A stretch of DNA of 64,000 bases from Loxodes magnus (Eukaryota; Ciliophora; Karyorelictea; Loxodida; Loxodidae), in contig CAMPDV010001265.1 in the NCBI GenBank assembly GCA_946699065.1, positions 1 through 64,000 of the forward strand, read 5' to 3'. The translations under genes and the position numbers were made by a program. Below the pieces are notes generated by a model. It had not been told where the DNA came from and did no database searches. It saw only the letters and a list, made by a program, of their open reading frames with translations. This document shows positions 26,001-36,946 of this stretch, one piece after another (the stretch's first letter is position 1; the number at the start of each line of letters is the position of its first letter).

Positions 26001-26968
26001 AAAAGCGTACTGAAAAAGAAATTTTGGTTGCGTTTGGATTTTTGTTTAGTGGATATAAAAAGGAAGCATGATTTTGGGAATACATTATCATCCTAAGAAA
26101 AGTACTCATTGTGTTTATATAAGTATTTCTATAATTTTCAGGTAGTCTAGCTGGTCTATCTATTAACATAGTAGTATTTTTGAGTATATACCTTCAGTTT
26201 AGATTCAAACCTTATAAAAAATAGGAATTAAACCAGCTAGAAGCAAATTCTCTAGTAGTAAGTTGTGCAGCTATTTGATGCTGACTGTATTATGCAACAG
26301 GAGATCTTAACAGTTCAGCATAAAGATTTATATTTTCAATTATGGTAATTTCATCAATCATTTTCCTTATAATTTGGATAAAAGAAATTATCAAGTTACA
26401 CTAAGAGCTCTTAATCAAGAAAATTCTAAAGAACAAGTCTAAGCTACTATTCAGATTTCAGCAAATATTGAAAAATAGATGCTGCATGTGAATATCTGAA
26501 GCTATTGATAAAAATGTTAAGTCTTAGATACTAACCAATGTTGATGATATTACTGATAATGTTTCTAAGTTCCTGAAATTAATTAAAACTAACTAAGCTT
26601 AATCTCAAATTAAACCATAAATAAGACAGCAACAGCAGAGTTTAATAAACTCCACTCTAAATGAGTCTTAAGCTTTCGTATAAATAGGAACTAAAGATAA
26701 GTAGGCTTGTGGCTTCTCTAATGAGTTTTATAATCTAAGTTATGTCTCTGAAGTTTAATAAAAATCATATGAGATACCATTAGATCCGATAATCAATTCA
26801 TAGAAGAATCAGGATATGACTTATTAGAAGAAATCTAATATTTTATCTGAAGAGTTAAGTATATAGGCAACTGTAAATCAAGAAAACATAACTTGGATTG
26901 ATAAAAACTATAGACATTCTGATGAAGAACTTAAAGTTGAGCAATATTCCGAAGCACAAAATAGATGA
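17048..26968 (+). CDS. Giant beta-helix/25x LNR/7-TM surface protein
   Basis: A single open frame of 3,306 codons without an intron or frameshift (start 17048 and TGA 26966 agree modulo 3). Residues 1-19 form a signal peptide (MKFIILFPFVCFIANTWA). About residues 20-1500 are a right-handed beta-helix of SxF...N.A..GG(A/C)I-type repeats. About 1559-1696 are a very acidic, Gln/Asn-rich hinge. Residues 1697-2575 hold 25 Lin-12/Notch repeats (C-x3-C-x5-GNGxCD-x2-CNxxxC-x-YDxxDC). A Cys-rich segment with CPTCG and CxxC pairs follows, then about seven hydrophobic helices (2772-3130) and a Gln-rich cytosolic tail. LNRs bind Ca2+ in known families. The overall design suggests a surface receptor or adhesin. 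A later in-frame TGA at 27128 is an alternative end. The two decayed genes at 1-7815 and 43834-52137 share the beta-helix and 7-TM parts. Confidence 0.85.
21720..22130 (+). other. Acidic low-complexity hinge of the LNR protein
   Basis: A purine-rich stretch of gat/gaa/aaa/taa codons giving Asp/Glu/Lys/Gln/Asn runs between the beta-helix and the LNR array. It reads as Lys-rich or His-rich protein in other frames, but those are shadows. Confidence 0.75.
22136..24772 (+). repeat. Array of 25 LNR (Lin-12/Notch) repeat units
   Basis: I counted 25 units of about 31 residues, most with six cysteines and a GNG(I/Q)CD ... YDxGDC core. Units 10 and 23 lack some cysteines. Units 6 and 8 end in FGYC instead of GDC, losing the usual Asp. 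Confidence 0.85.
22613..23000 (+). repeat. 192-bp tandem duplication inside the LNR array
   Basis: The string ggaaacggttaatgtgataa starts at 22613 and 22805, and a slightly diverged copy starts at 22997. The exact period is 192 bp (64 codons, two LNR units). The two full copies differ at only a few bases, so this is a recent unequal exchange or slippage that kept the frame. Confidence 0.85.
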
Positions 26969-27162
26969 TAAGCTTCGAATAAAAAAACTTAAGATTAATC
27001 AAAAGAATTTCATATATTAATATTGTAGCATCATTAAAATAAATCCTCTAAATTGCTTTTTTAATAATTTATTTTATTTTTTCTATTTTTATTAATTTGG
27101 AGAAAAAGTCTATTATATACCAATAACTGAGTAAACTCCATTTTAATAAGTATTAAGATCAG

Positions 27163-27950
27163 TCAATTTTCTCTTATATATTTTATTTAGTAGTATAATA
27201 ATAAAATTATTTACATGGTACTATTGTTGGTAGGATCAACACGATTAAAGAATTCAGTGTTTAAAAAAGTATGCACTTCGAATTTACTTTGAGTTTCCTT
27301 TTCGTTATTTTTGATTGTTTTAAGATTATTTTTCTTTATTTATTCCTATAAATAAAATCCCAATTGTTTTTTATTGAATTAATTAATTGCTTATTAGATA
27401 TAATGAACTTCTTTGATTACTTGAAGCATTTTTTTTGTAAAATAGGCTTTCTTAATTGAAATAAATGTTTCCCTTAATTTTCTATTACTCTATTTTTTAT
27501 AAAAATTGGTAACAATTTCATAGTTTTTATTCTGAACACTTGCAATATCATCATATCGTTACTCTTTGGCAGAAAGTATATTTAGTTATAGGTTGTTATT
27601 CTATTTCTATTAGGTCACTTAGTATTTAAGAATGTTATGAATTATAATTTCTAATATTTAAAATTTCAATTAAGATCTAATCTGGCTATAAATTTCTCCC
27701 TTTAATTTGCTAAATTGTTGGATTTAGAGCTAATTCCTATCGTAGTGTTGAGTTTTCAGATTTTAAAACTTTATAGGAAATAAAATTATTTATGGTTCTT
27801 TAAAAGCAAAATATTCGCGGGAATGCAAACTATAATCTATCTCTATAGGAATTCCGTGAACTTAAACGAAAACAACAAAAAAGCATGATCTTCTAACCTC
27901 TGTAATGAAAAATCATAGTACTGTACAAATTACTTTTAGATTATTATATA
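27163..27950 (-). pseudogene. Unknown protein gene, 3' part (gene split by LINE?)
   Basis: The minus strand is open from about 27950 to TGA at 27165-27163 and reads as balanced protein rather than AT-rich noise: EVRRSCFFVVFVQVHGIPIE near the 5' edge, then HSREYFAFKEPQ, LSAKEQRYDDIASVQ, KLRETFISIKKAYF and FEVHTFLNTEFFNRVDP. It has no start codon of its own and abuts the LINE at 27958. It may continue the frame starting at 31727. It is convergent with the LNR gene, whose end lies 26-200 bp away. I do not recognise the family. The Lys/Gln-rich helical middle suggests a coiled region. Confidence 0.4.
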
Positions 27951-27957
27951 AAATAAA

Positions 27958-28809
27958 ATGGCACCTAAGAAATAATAGACCTCTATTAACAAATACTTGA
28001 AAAAATAAGAATAACCTAATTTAATTGAAGAATAGCCTTAATAAGATAAAGATTAATAATCTAAGGAATCCTTTGCATAATCAGTTCAGCAAAGGATATC
28101 AAATATCCAATATGACTTGAAAAAGCAAACATAAAAAATAGAAAATTTAGAAAACTTACTAGAAAAGATAATGGAATAATTAAACCTATAATTCCCATCC
28201 ATAGATGAATCATTAAATAAAATCTAATCGTAAATAGTAATTAAATTGGAATAAATTGATAAATAATTTAAAGAAGTCCCTCAAATGTTCCAATTTCATT
28301 TTTCTTAAATTGAATATCAAATAAAGCAACTTTAAGAAAAACAAGAATAATAACAAGTAATAATTTTAAAATTATAAGATTAATAAGATTAATAATCAAA
28401 TATCCCAATGGAAATCGAATCGGAATTCTAATAATAAGAAATAAATAAGATCAATTATTATCGCAAAATGATTCGGTGCTATTTATGCTAGAAAAATCAT
28501 TGCTGGAAGAAACAAGAAATTGAAAAAATTAACAAGTAATAAATATTAGACTAACTTTTCAGAATATGACCAACAAGAACAGGATAAGTATACAGAAAGA
28601 AATTCTACAACTCAAGAAACATCGAGTTTTATAAAAATGGAAGAAGAAACTATAACGATAATTAGTGGATGAGGGAGAGACAAGGATGGCGGACTAATGT
28701 AGTCCTACGCAGTCCTTTAGTTCAGGAAAGAGAAAGAACAAAAACAAGTGAACCCTGGAGCTCTTTTCTAAAACTATAAACTTAATTTTATCCTTTTTAT
28801 CAGCACTGA
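27958..28809 (+). CDS. LINE ORF1 (coiled coil, Cys motif)
   Basis: 283 codons from MAPKKQQTSINKYLKKQEQ to the first plausible TGA at 28807. Residues about 30-150 are a Gln/Leu/Ile-rich coiled coil (IENLENLLEKIMEQLNLQ, then QIEYQIKQLQEKQEQQQ). A short CYLCQKNHC motif sits at about 28448, a possible remnant of a zinc knuckle, followed by a basic Trp/Arg region. This resembles LINE ORF1 RNA-binding proteins. A direct upstream promoter is not recognisable. Confidence 0.55.
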
Positions 28810-28889
28810 AATTTTTGGGTGGAATGGAACAACAAATATTGGAACATGCTAGAGACAAAAATTATATCAAAAAAATTGCGTAGAAGCAA

Positions 28890-30070
28890 TTAATCTGAAA
28901 AACAATTATGAATGAATCATCCAAATAGTAGGAACTGAAAGCGATTTGGACCCCTAGTAAGCATATTATTAGGCAAGAAAAACTTTCTCAGACTGAGTTG
29001 GCATTGCTTATTTTAATAACTATGTGCAATAGTAATATAAGCATTAAGCAGAAAATGCTCGCTATTTGAAACAGACCAAACTATTAGGGAATTCATAATG
29101 CAAATAAACGAATAATTTGAGTATTAGATATCTAGAGTCAACCTCCTGCCTACAGCTATTCTGATGATTGCTTTTAAAATGAAAAGGTTTACCAAGCTTT
29201 TGGAAATATTAAAAGATGAAAATTCAGAGATATTACAATCCCATTAGAGAAAATAAATCTTTATGTACATTATAATTTTGAAAAATACCTAATTCACTTA
29301 AACCTAGACATAGACAATAACATTTCACAACGAGAGGAACAAATACAGAAATACGGTTAAATCACATAAATAAAATTTCACGCTATAAGTAATACAAAAC
29401 TGATTAATGGTAAGGTTTTAATGTATCTCGCGCTGCAAAAACCAGAAGATAAAGAAAAAATCTCAGAATATATTAACATTTTAGATAAAAAATAAAACTG
29501 AGTCAACCGACTTGTGAAGCTGCAATAAGTATTAAGAAAAAGGACACGATATGGAATAATGCATAAAGTAACAAACTTTAATTACAATAGTTAAAGATGA
29601 TAAGCTCTGTAAAGTAAATTAATGTAACTAGAACTAAGGTACAACAAAGTAAATAAAGAAAAATTATACAAATATATAAGGGGAACATGGAGAAGAAATT
29701 AAGTAGTAAAAAAGAGGAATCAACCTATAACACCAATCAGTAAATTAAAATAGGCTAGGGACAATTATGGGTTAAAGTGAAGATAAAAATTAGGTAAATA
29801 ATAGTACATCTGTGATACTCCTAGTCTAAAATAATAAAAAAGAATCAACTAAGCGGCTTGATACAGAATGCTAGGAATTTTGATAGAAAGATATAGGATG
29901 AAATTACAGGAATAACAAAAATAGTCAAGTTAAATCGAATCCTAAGTAATTTGGAAAAAGACAAGAAATTCAAGAATACTATGAAATGATATAGGACCAG
30001 GAACCAGGGCAATGTGACAAAAAAGATAATAATGGCAAAAATAAAAATAAAAAATAATAACAGCCTTCAA
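28890..30070 (+). pseudogene. LINE middle coding segment, unknown
   Basis: Between ORF1 and the endonuclease lies protein-like sequence in two successive frames: KTFSDWVGIAYFNNYVQ (about 28980), then after a frame change PPAYSYSDDCFQNEKVYQAF, EKINLYVHYNFEKYLIHLNL, a Lys/Gln-rich helix and WYRMLGILIERYRMKLQEQQ. No family recognised. The frame change near 29100 suggests decay, or a continuation of ORF1 broken by an indel. Confidence 0.4.
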
Positions 30071-30179
30071 AACTCAAGCACAAAAAAAATTAACTTTGGA
30101 AGATTATGGTTTCACTATGCTAGGAAAAAAGTACAAAAAAGAATTGGAAAATTAAGTTCAATTTGAGTATAAATAAAAA

Positions 30180-31375
30180 CATAAACTCTAACCCTGATAA
30201 ATAAATTTAAAATGAACTGGAAAAATAAAGATAAAAAATGATGCAAGCTAGCAAATCATTTCATAAATAAAGCATATTAATATCTAAACATAGGCACTGC
30301 TTATATAAGAGGAATAATATCTAACAAAAATCAATTATAAGAGTTTCTGAATAAAAAACAGATCTATATTATGGCATTGTAGGAGATTTACGTTAAAAAA
30401 GCTGACGAAATGTCATACTTTTTTGGATATAAAGCAGTACTAAAATTAGGTTCCAATCACAGTAAGGGTGTTGCTTTCTATGTCAAAGAAAACTACTTAA
30501 TTAGAGAAAAAAGATTTAACTTAGAAGGAATGAATTAAGAAGAATTCTTTAAAGGAGGCTGAATAATAGGTCTAAGCGTAGTTAATAAGTTAATCTTGAT
30601 AAATGTGTATGAGCCCACAACTGTAAACCAAGTAAAATTGTCCTCGTTTTATGAATGTTTAAAATAATTTATTTATAAAGGAAAAAAGAAAGGACTAAAA
30701 ATATTAATATTGGGAGATCTCAACGCGCACATTCCTTACTTTCTCCCAAATCAACTTAATATTGCAGGAGAACAGCTCTTAAAACTCATTTGAGAGTTCA
30801 AATTAGCTTGCAAAGATCCAGCGGAAGATCTAACTTATATTAAAAAATAGCAAAATACAGGATTTAAAATAGATTACTTCCTAACGGATGAATTTATTAC
30901 ACCCTATATAGTGAAAACAAAGTTTTATTAAAGTGCAATTTTAGGTGATCATTAGCCAGGCAAAATTATTCTGCAAATTGAAAACAAAAGTAAGCAAATA
31001 ACAAAAGCAAGAAGGATATGCAACAGTAAATTAAGATAGAAAGCCTTCTAAGAGAAAGCTCAAACTTGATTTTAAAAAGTGGATGAAGCAGAATTTGCCC
31101 ATTAGGACTATGAAGAATTTTATGACAAGCGACAAGAAAAGATATAATAAGGAGCAGCTCAAACCTGTGGATACGCTTCCAGTGTCACAAGAAAATTTTA
31201 CTTTTCTGTGGAATCAAAGTAACTAAGGAGATTTTTCAAAAAACAACCTAAAAAAGTAAAGTTGATCATAAGGCAAGCCTATCCCAATTCAACATTAGAA
31301 ACAATGGCAAAGTAAGAAAAAAGAAGAAAATTAAGGTTTTAAATAAAGCAAAATAATAAAAATTAAATGAATATG
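30180..31375 (+). CDS. LINE APE-type endonuclease domain (ORF2, 3'-truncated)
   Basis: A continuous frame with the endonuclease/exonuclease/phosphatase signature: NIGTAYIRGI (30290), IYIMALQEIYV (about 30365), GVAFYV (about 30470), LINVYEPT (about 30595), ILGDLNAHI (about 30708), GFKIDYFLTDEF (about 30860) and GDHQPGKI (about 30945). Catalytic Glu, Asp, Asn and His are all present, so the nickase could be intact. After about 31020 come a basic linker and then no RT. The motif set parallels the first LINE (GDWNAH, KIDYFL, SDHRPG) but residues differ widely, so this is a different LINE lineage. Confidence 0.75.
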
Positions 31376-31727
31376 ATGCTGAACTTAAAGAACTAATAGC
31401 AAAATTCTTTAGATTCAGTACTTCTATATGTTTCTAATTTTTAGAATATTCATTTTTCAAAATATTTCAATTGATAGAGTCTAAAACGAAGCAAACTTGC
31501 ATCTATAAAAATATAATAGCTGAGAAAATAAATTTGCAAGTAAGATTGCGAAGCACGCTAAAAACCAAAGAGAGAATTTTTCTTTTTAATAAATGTAATT
31601 TTATGATAGCTAGATTCGGTATTAAAGACTTCTTTAAGTATAGGAGTTTTGTAAGAGAGTGAAATAAGAACAATCTTGAAAATTTATCATTCAAAGCATC
31701 CTTGAACTTTGCAAAGCTTGGAGACAT
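31370..31727 (-). pseudogene. Unknown protein gene, 5' part (gene split by LINE?)
   Basis: Starts at ATG 31727 (MSPSFAKFKDALNDKFSRLF) and stays open with TGA as Trp to the LINE edge near 31370, ending ...LNLKNFAISSLSSASYS. Leu/Lys/Phe-rich, no recognised domain. I infer that it and the frame 27950-27163 are the two halves of one minus-strand gene interrupted by the LINE. The alternative is two unrelated short frames. Confidence 0.35.
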
Positions 31728-34171
31728 TTTTCTGAATTAATAATACTTAATTATTCTATATTAAACACATCAGTTAATCAAGGAAATTATATAATGCATT
31801 CCCTTTAATTTTCCTCCTAATTACTCTAAATGATTTAATGTTGTAAGCCCTTATTCAAAAATAGCTGATTAAAAAAGAGAATTTAATTAAATTAGACTTT
31901 GATTTAAGTAATAAAAGCTTTAATAGGCTACAATATACAAATTTAAATTTGATAGTTGATATATTTTCTTTAAATAGAGAAATACCCTTTAATTTATTTA
32001 AGTTTTTGAGTATCTTTAGAATATAAAGGCAAACTTAAATCTTATAAAGCAATAAATTAAACAAATCCCTCTTATTATTATTTATAAAAAATGACATAAT
32101 CAAAACAATTTTCTATTATGAGATATATCCATTAATCATTAAAATAACTATTCGCCTTCTGGCTTAATTAAAATTTTAAATGTATAATATCTCCGTTCCT
32201 ACATATTCAATTCATGCGATGCTCTTTTCCTTTATTTCTCTCTTTTGAATAATCTGAGTTGATAATTTTTTTTCTTCCAGATTTTCCCATTTCCCGATAG
32301 GAAGAATTCCGTCGCCTGCTACTTTAGTTGCTATTAGTTATCATTTCTCCAGATATTCATTCTTATTTTTTCTATTGGGGAAATTTCCTTCTCTTATGAG
32401 ATATTAAGAAAAAGCTCTATTATGCCTAGCTACCATAAATTTGGATATTAATATCCTTTATTAAAGTTAAGAAAGTAAACTAAACTTAGATAAGTTTTAT
32501 AATAGATAAAATTTAATTTAAAACTTATAAAATTACCCTGATTTAAATACTTCCATAATTATTCTAAACATCATTTTAAATTAAACCTTTTAGTGCTATT
32601 AAATATAAATTAGATACTTTTTTCATACATTATACAATTAGTCTTATGCAAGCTAAATCTTTCAGAAAATTAATTGACACAAGCTGCTTCCCTTTAAATC
32701 TAAATTAAACGTTATTTAAAAGACCTTAATATGGTAATTTATTATATACTTTATTAACAAATTATAGCTATTATATCATTATAATTTTCGAAATATTCCA
32801 ATCTCATTTCACTATATTACTTAAGAAATTGGTGAGGCACAGTATGTAAATTTCTACCTCTTACGAGAACGTTGTATTAATTTTCCTCTATTAATACTAA
32901 ATGGACTGCCTATAAGGGATGCTAAAAAGGATTAGCATTTTAAAGAAAATTAAACTTTAGCATTTTATAAATAGTTTTTTATATTTGGATATTTTCCTTC
33001 ATTAAAGTTTCTATCATTGAATAGCTCTTAATATTCCATTCTCTTTTATAATACTTATTATTCAGTTTCCTAAATAAAATAATACAACTTTCCATTTCTA
33101 TTATATATAAAAATTAGTTGACTCTTTTGAATATTGCCTAGACTGATAACTCATAAGTAGCAAATATCTTAAATAGGATTTACTAAATAATAGTGATTTT
33201 GATTGAATATTCCTACACTGCATATTTTAGTTAATAATTAGCTTTTATTAGATTCTTAATATATTGCTCTTTTATTATCCATGCAGATATAATTTTGGAA
33301 GTTAGAAATTCACTATTCACTATATATTTTTAACCTTCTACTATTCTGATCTTGATACATTTTGGAAAGCTTTTCAAGTGCTCATTCTAAAAAATAATTC
33401 TTAAATTATTGAAGTTTTTGTTTTTTAGGACTATAGAGATACCCATTATCTTGGTTATTCTAAATCTAATAATTGAATAGAATTATTTTGAGTAATAGTA
33501 AACTACCTAATTGCTTTAGTATTAGCCAGACATTTAGAAGGGTAACTAAGTCATTATATTTTGGTTGATTTACAATAAATAATTAATAATACATTTCGTA
33601 CTTTTTAGTTCATAAGTGATATTAATGATAGATAGTAGTTATATATGCTATTCTATTATATTATAGACAATAAACTTTAACATCTTACCCTTTTATTCTA
33701 TGCCAAGTAAATAGGAATAGATAGAAAAATAAAAAGAACTTATAAAATATTTTAAAGGGATACTCTTAAATAAATAATCCATCTATAGAAAAATGACTTA
33801 ATTAAAGTAATAAATTAATAAATCTAAGAATATTAATAAATAACTTTGAAGAGATTAAACTAATGCAAGTTAATAATCATAAAGATAGCATTATATAGTT
33901 ATTATATTATTTATAAATTAGATATTAAGAAACTTTCTTAAACAATCATAACCTCAATTACATAATAATTTCTTGTTTAAGTTTTACACATATAAAGCAA
34001 TCAAATTTTAAGAAAAATAGAAGTTAGAAGATGGTTGATACATTCTTTGATAAATTCATATTGCTTTTACTTTATTACACAATAAGCTTTATAATGTTGC
34101 TAGTATTCATTTACGAAAGTATTAATTTTAAGTTTACTCTTTTAATAAATAGATATAAATCAAGTTTCTCA
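31728..34171. other. AT-rich region with one possible small frame
   Basis: Mostly AT-rich and noncoding in appearance. On the minus strand about 32470-32136, ending TGA at 32138-32136, a locally GC-richer stretch reads ATEFFLSGNGKIWKKKNYQL ... RRYYTFKILIKPEGEQLFQ. It may be a small gene or fragment; no start was resolved. Nothing else seen. Confidence 0.4.
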
Positions 34172-34693
34172 TCAACGATTATTATACATTTTCCTGTGTA
34201 AACGGGCATTTTTTCTTGCTTTTGGGTTCTTTCTCGAGTTCTTTTTACGGTATCTCTTGTGTTTTGCTACATTATGTTTCACTCTTGCCTCTCTAGGATT
34301 ATGTTGTAACTCACTCAAAATCTGGATACTTCCGTTATCCTAGCTTGTACTACTTGTATCAGAGTCCGTTTCACCTGTACTGTTTGTATCTGTTTCATTA
34401 CTCGTATTAATCACTCTTCTCTTAAGAAATTTGCTTTAAATGAAAGAACTGCTACTTCCGTCTTCATCATCTTATAAATCTTCTAGTTCATCTTCAAAAT
34501 CTTCAACGCTATCTTCAACTTCTTCATCGAGTTCTAATTCATCAGCAAGAGCTTCAGAATGGTCAGAGTCTTGACTGTTTCTAACTCTGAGAGATTTAGA
34601 TTGAACAGTAATAGGGTAAGGAATAGCAAGATAAAAGCTAAAGTTTTATTAATTTAGATTATAAAAAAAGGCAAGGAGCATGCTTATATACAT
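34172..34693 (-). CDS. Small acidic/basic protein, possibly nucleolar (Sas10-like C-terminus)
   Basis: 173 residues from ATG at 34693 (or 34681, 4 codons later) to TGA at 34174-34172. GC content is clearly above the flanks. The middle is Asp/Glu-rich (about residues 45-80), then Ser/Thr-rich. The C-terminus is strongly basic: NPREARVKHNVAKHKRYRKK followed by Lys/Arg/Asn to the end. The NPR..VKH..KYR-type tail recalls the C-terminal domain of Sas10/Utp3-family ribosome-biogenesis proteins, but this is a weak resemblance by eye. The N-terminal 30 residues are hydrophobic and might be non-coding or a short intron. Nothing adjacent suggests an operon-like or co-regulated partner. Confidence 0.5.
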
Positions 34694-36946
34694 GAAAGAG
34701 TTATAGGAACTACTAAAATGCTAGAAGTTTCTCTAAATGTTCACAGAGTTTTTATAACTAATAAAAATTCTTATTTTAGAATTTTAAACTAGCATCATAT
34801 TATTTTACCTTCTAGAAGATAAATACCATTTTATTTCTTCCAAATAAAAGCATATAGTAAGTTTAAAGAGAGGTAGAGAAAATTAATGCTGCTTTCAGAT
34901 AGTAAGAAACATAAATAGAGTGCTAAATAAAGACTTTAGATATATTCTATAGCAAGGTTATAGTAATCCTATTTACTAACTTAGCTCACATTGTAAAGTT
35001 TTATCAAATAAGAAAATAAATTAAAGCTTAATTAATATTTATATAATCAATTACTATATACTAAGCATTTCTTTATCTGGGTCTTAGCTTTATACCATTC
35101 ATTAAGCAGCATTTAGCAAATCAATTTATTTAATGCTAAGAGATTAATTAACAATTATATACTTCCATAATCAAATCACCATAATAAGATACTTTAAAAA
35201 TAAGATAAGGAAGGAATATAGAAAGCTAAATACCTTAGAAATTAATTAAACTTTACTAATTCAAATTTACATTTGAAAGTTATAAAGAGGTTACTTATAT
35301 CAAATCAAGGCAATAAACTAAATCAACAACCAAAAGTACTAAGTCTTATTAAAAGTAAGCCTTCAAATGTTATTTGCAACACCATTTTAACTAACCATAT
35401 TAAGATATAACCATAACTTCAGTTTTTAATCAATTAATAAGAGCAACAAATAAACCTGATTGAGCTATTTCTTATAGTTTCTTCATTTATACCTCCTATT
35501 CTAGCTCGGAAAACAATTATAATCAAAATAGTTAAAATCTTGGTACTATAATTAAAAGATTTAGCTAAGTTTTCCTGAAAATAAGTAGAAATATAGAAGA
35601 TAAAATAAACAAAGCTCATATTTAAATAATTTCAAAGGCAAATTATTAATTGAAGCAGTGTTGTGTAATAGAGATAAAGTAAGTTAAACCTAAAATATTA
35701 AATATAATTAAGAACTAATTTATCTCTCTTAAATTTAATATTATATCTAATTTTAGATTTCTTTAGAATTTAAGGTTACTAAAATAAGGAAATCTCTAAT
35801 TTTAAATATCTAAGAATTAATTAAATAAGCTAAATTCAAATTGTTTAGTTGTATTATTAGTAAATCAGTCTTTTCATTCTATTTAGTTTTATCAAATTTT
35901 GGTATCTTAAAACTTTTATTTCTTTTATTGCAAATTTGCATAAATAATTATTATATAATAATTTACAGGTTGATAGAATGGATTTTAAGAGATTCATTAA
36001 ATAGAAGCATTCAAAAGTATAGAGAAAATAGATTCCTTTCATAGTATAACAACAGCATTTCTGAACTTATCAATAAGCAAAAAGATAAAAATTCCCTTTA
36101 GAGTTAAAGGAAATAGGTAAAAAATGATTTAAGGTAGATAAATTTAAAAATAAAATAAATAAATAAAGCTATTTCTTTAAACAATTACTTGCATCTTCAA
36201 AAGCTGGTTTATCTTATTTTAAATAAGTATAATAGAATTTAAATGTTTATTACAATTAAAAGCAAAGGATTAAAATTTAGTTAGATGATAGAAAGGTAAA
36301 AGTTATGAAAAGGAATGCGATATAATTTAGAAGTAATAAAAGCCATAAATAACTTTACTTTAAAAGTAGAAAAAGTGGAAATAAAAAATGTTTAAATAAA
36401 ATAATAAATTACCAATCAAGCTAGAGATTAGAATAAACCAAAACCTTAAGTGAATAAAGTAATAGAAAGATAAATTTAACATCATTTAAATAAAATAGAT
36501 AAGAAATATAAAAAATATACAAACGTCAGAGACCTCTATTATATCTGTCTTGATTACAAAAGCCTATTTTCTTAAAAGGATAAAGTAGAATAAAATAATT
36601 TAATATGTTTAATTATAATAAAAAACTAAAAATAAATATTTCTTATATTAAGCATCAAACATAATTTCTCTTATCATTTAATTTAATCATTTGAAAGTTT
36701 ATTTTATCTGAGTAAGCAAAATTTCTTCTACCTTTCTAATTTATTTTTTCTTAGGATAGTACATAATTTAATCTCTTATACTTCTAACTTTAAGAATAGT
36801 TTAAGCTTTTTATAGCTTATTGATAAAATAAAAAGAGATAATTTGCTTAATTGCTAGATTTTATTAGTTAGATTGATGAGAAATATTAGTCTAAGTTAGT
36901 AGAATCTAATAGATATTTATTAGGCTTTATTAGAAAATGTTAGAAA
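34694..36946. other. AT-rich intergenic region
   Basis: No gene supported. Several short frames exist on both strands but have the Ile/Asn/Lys/Leu/Phe composition expected of AT-rich noise. Confidence 0.5.

Larger units (their letters stand above)
27958..31375 (+). mobile_element. LINE fragment with endonuclease but no RT
   Basis: An ATG-started coiled-coil ORF1 (27958) is followed by a second coding stretch and a well-preserved APE-type endonuclease (about 30280-31010). The RT domain, C-terminal finger and 3' tail expected next are absent; coding quality fades by about 31375. Losing the 3' half while keeping the 5' half is the opposite of usual LINE truncation. Its two sides may belong to one minus-strand gene. 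Boundaries are estimates, with no clear target-site duplication. Confidence 0.7.

Noticed and set aside
31471-31662. Plus-strand 63-codon ORF
   Set aside because: Antisense of the better-supported minus-strand frame starting at 31727.
31380-33600. Search for a reverse transcriptase after the second LINE endonuclease
   Set aside because: No AAGPD, F.D..KAYD or YADD-type motif in any plus-strand frame I read.
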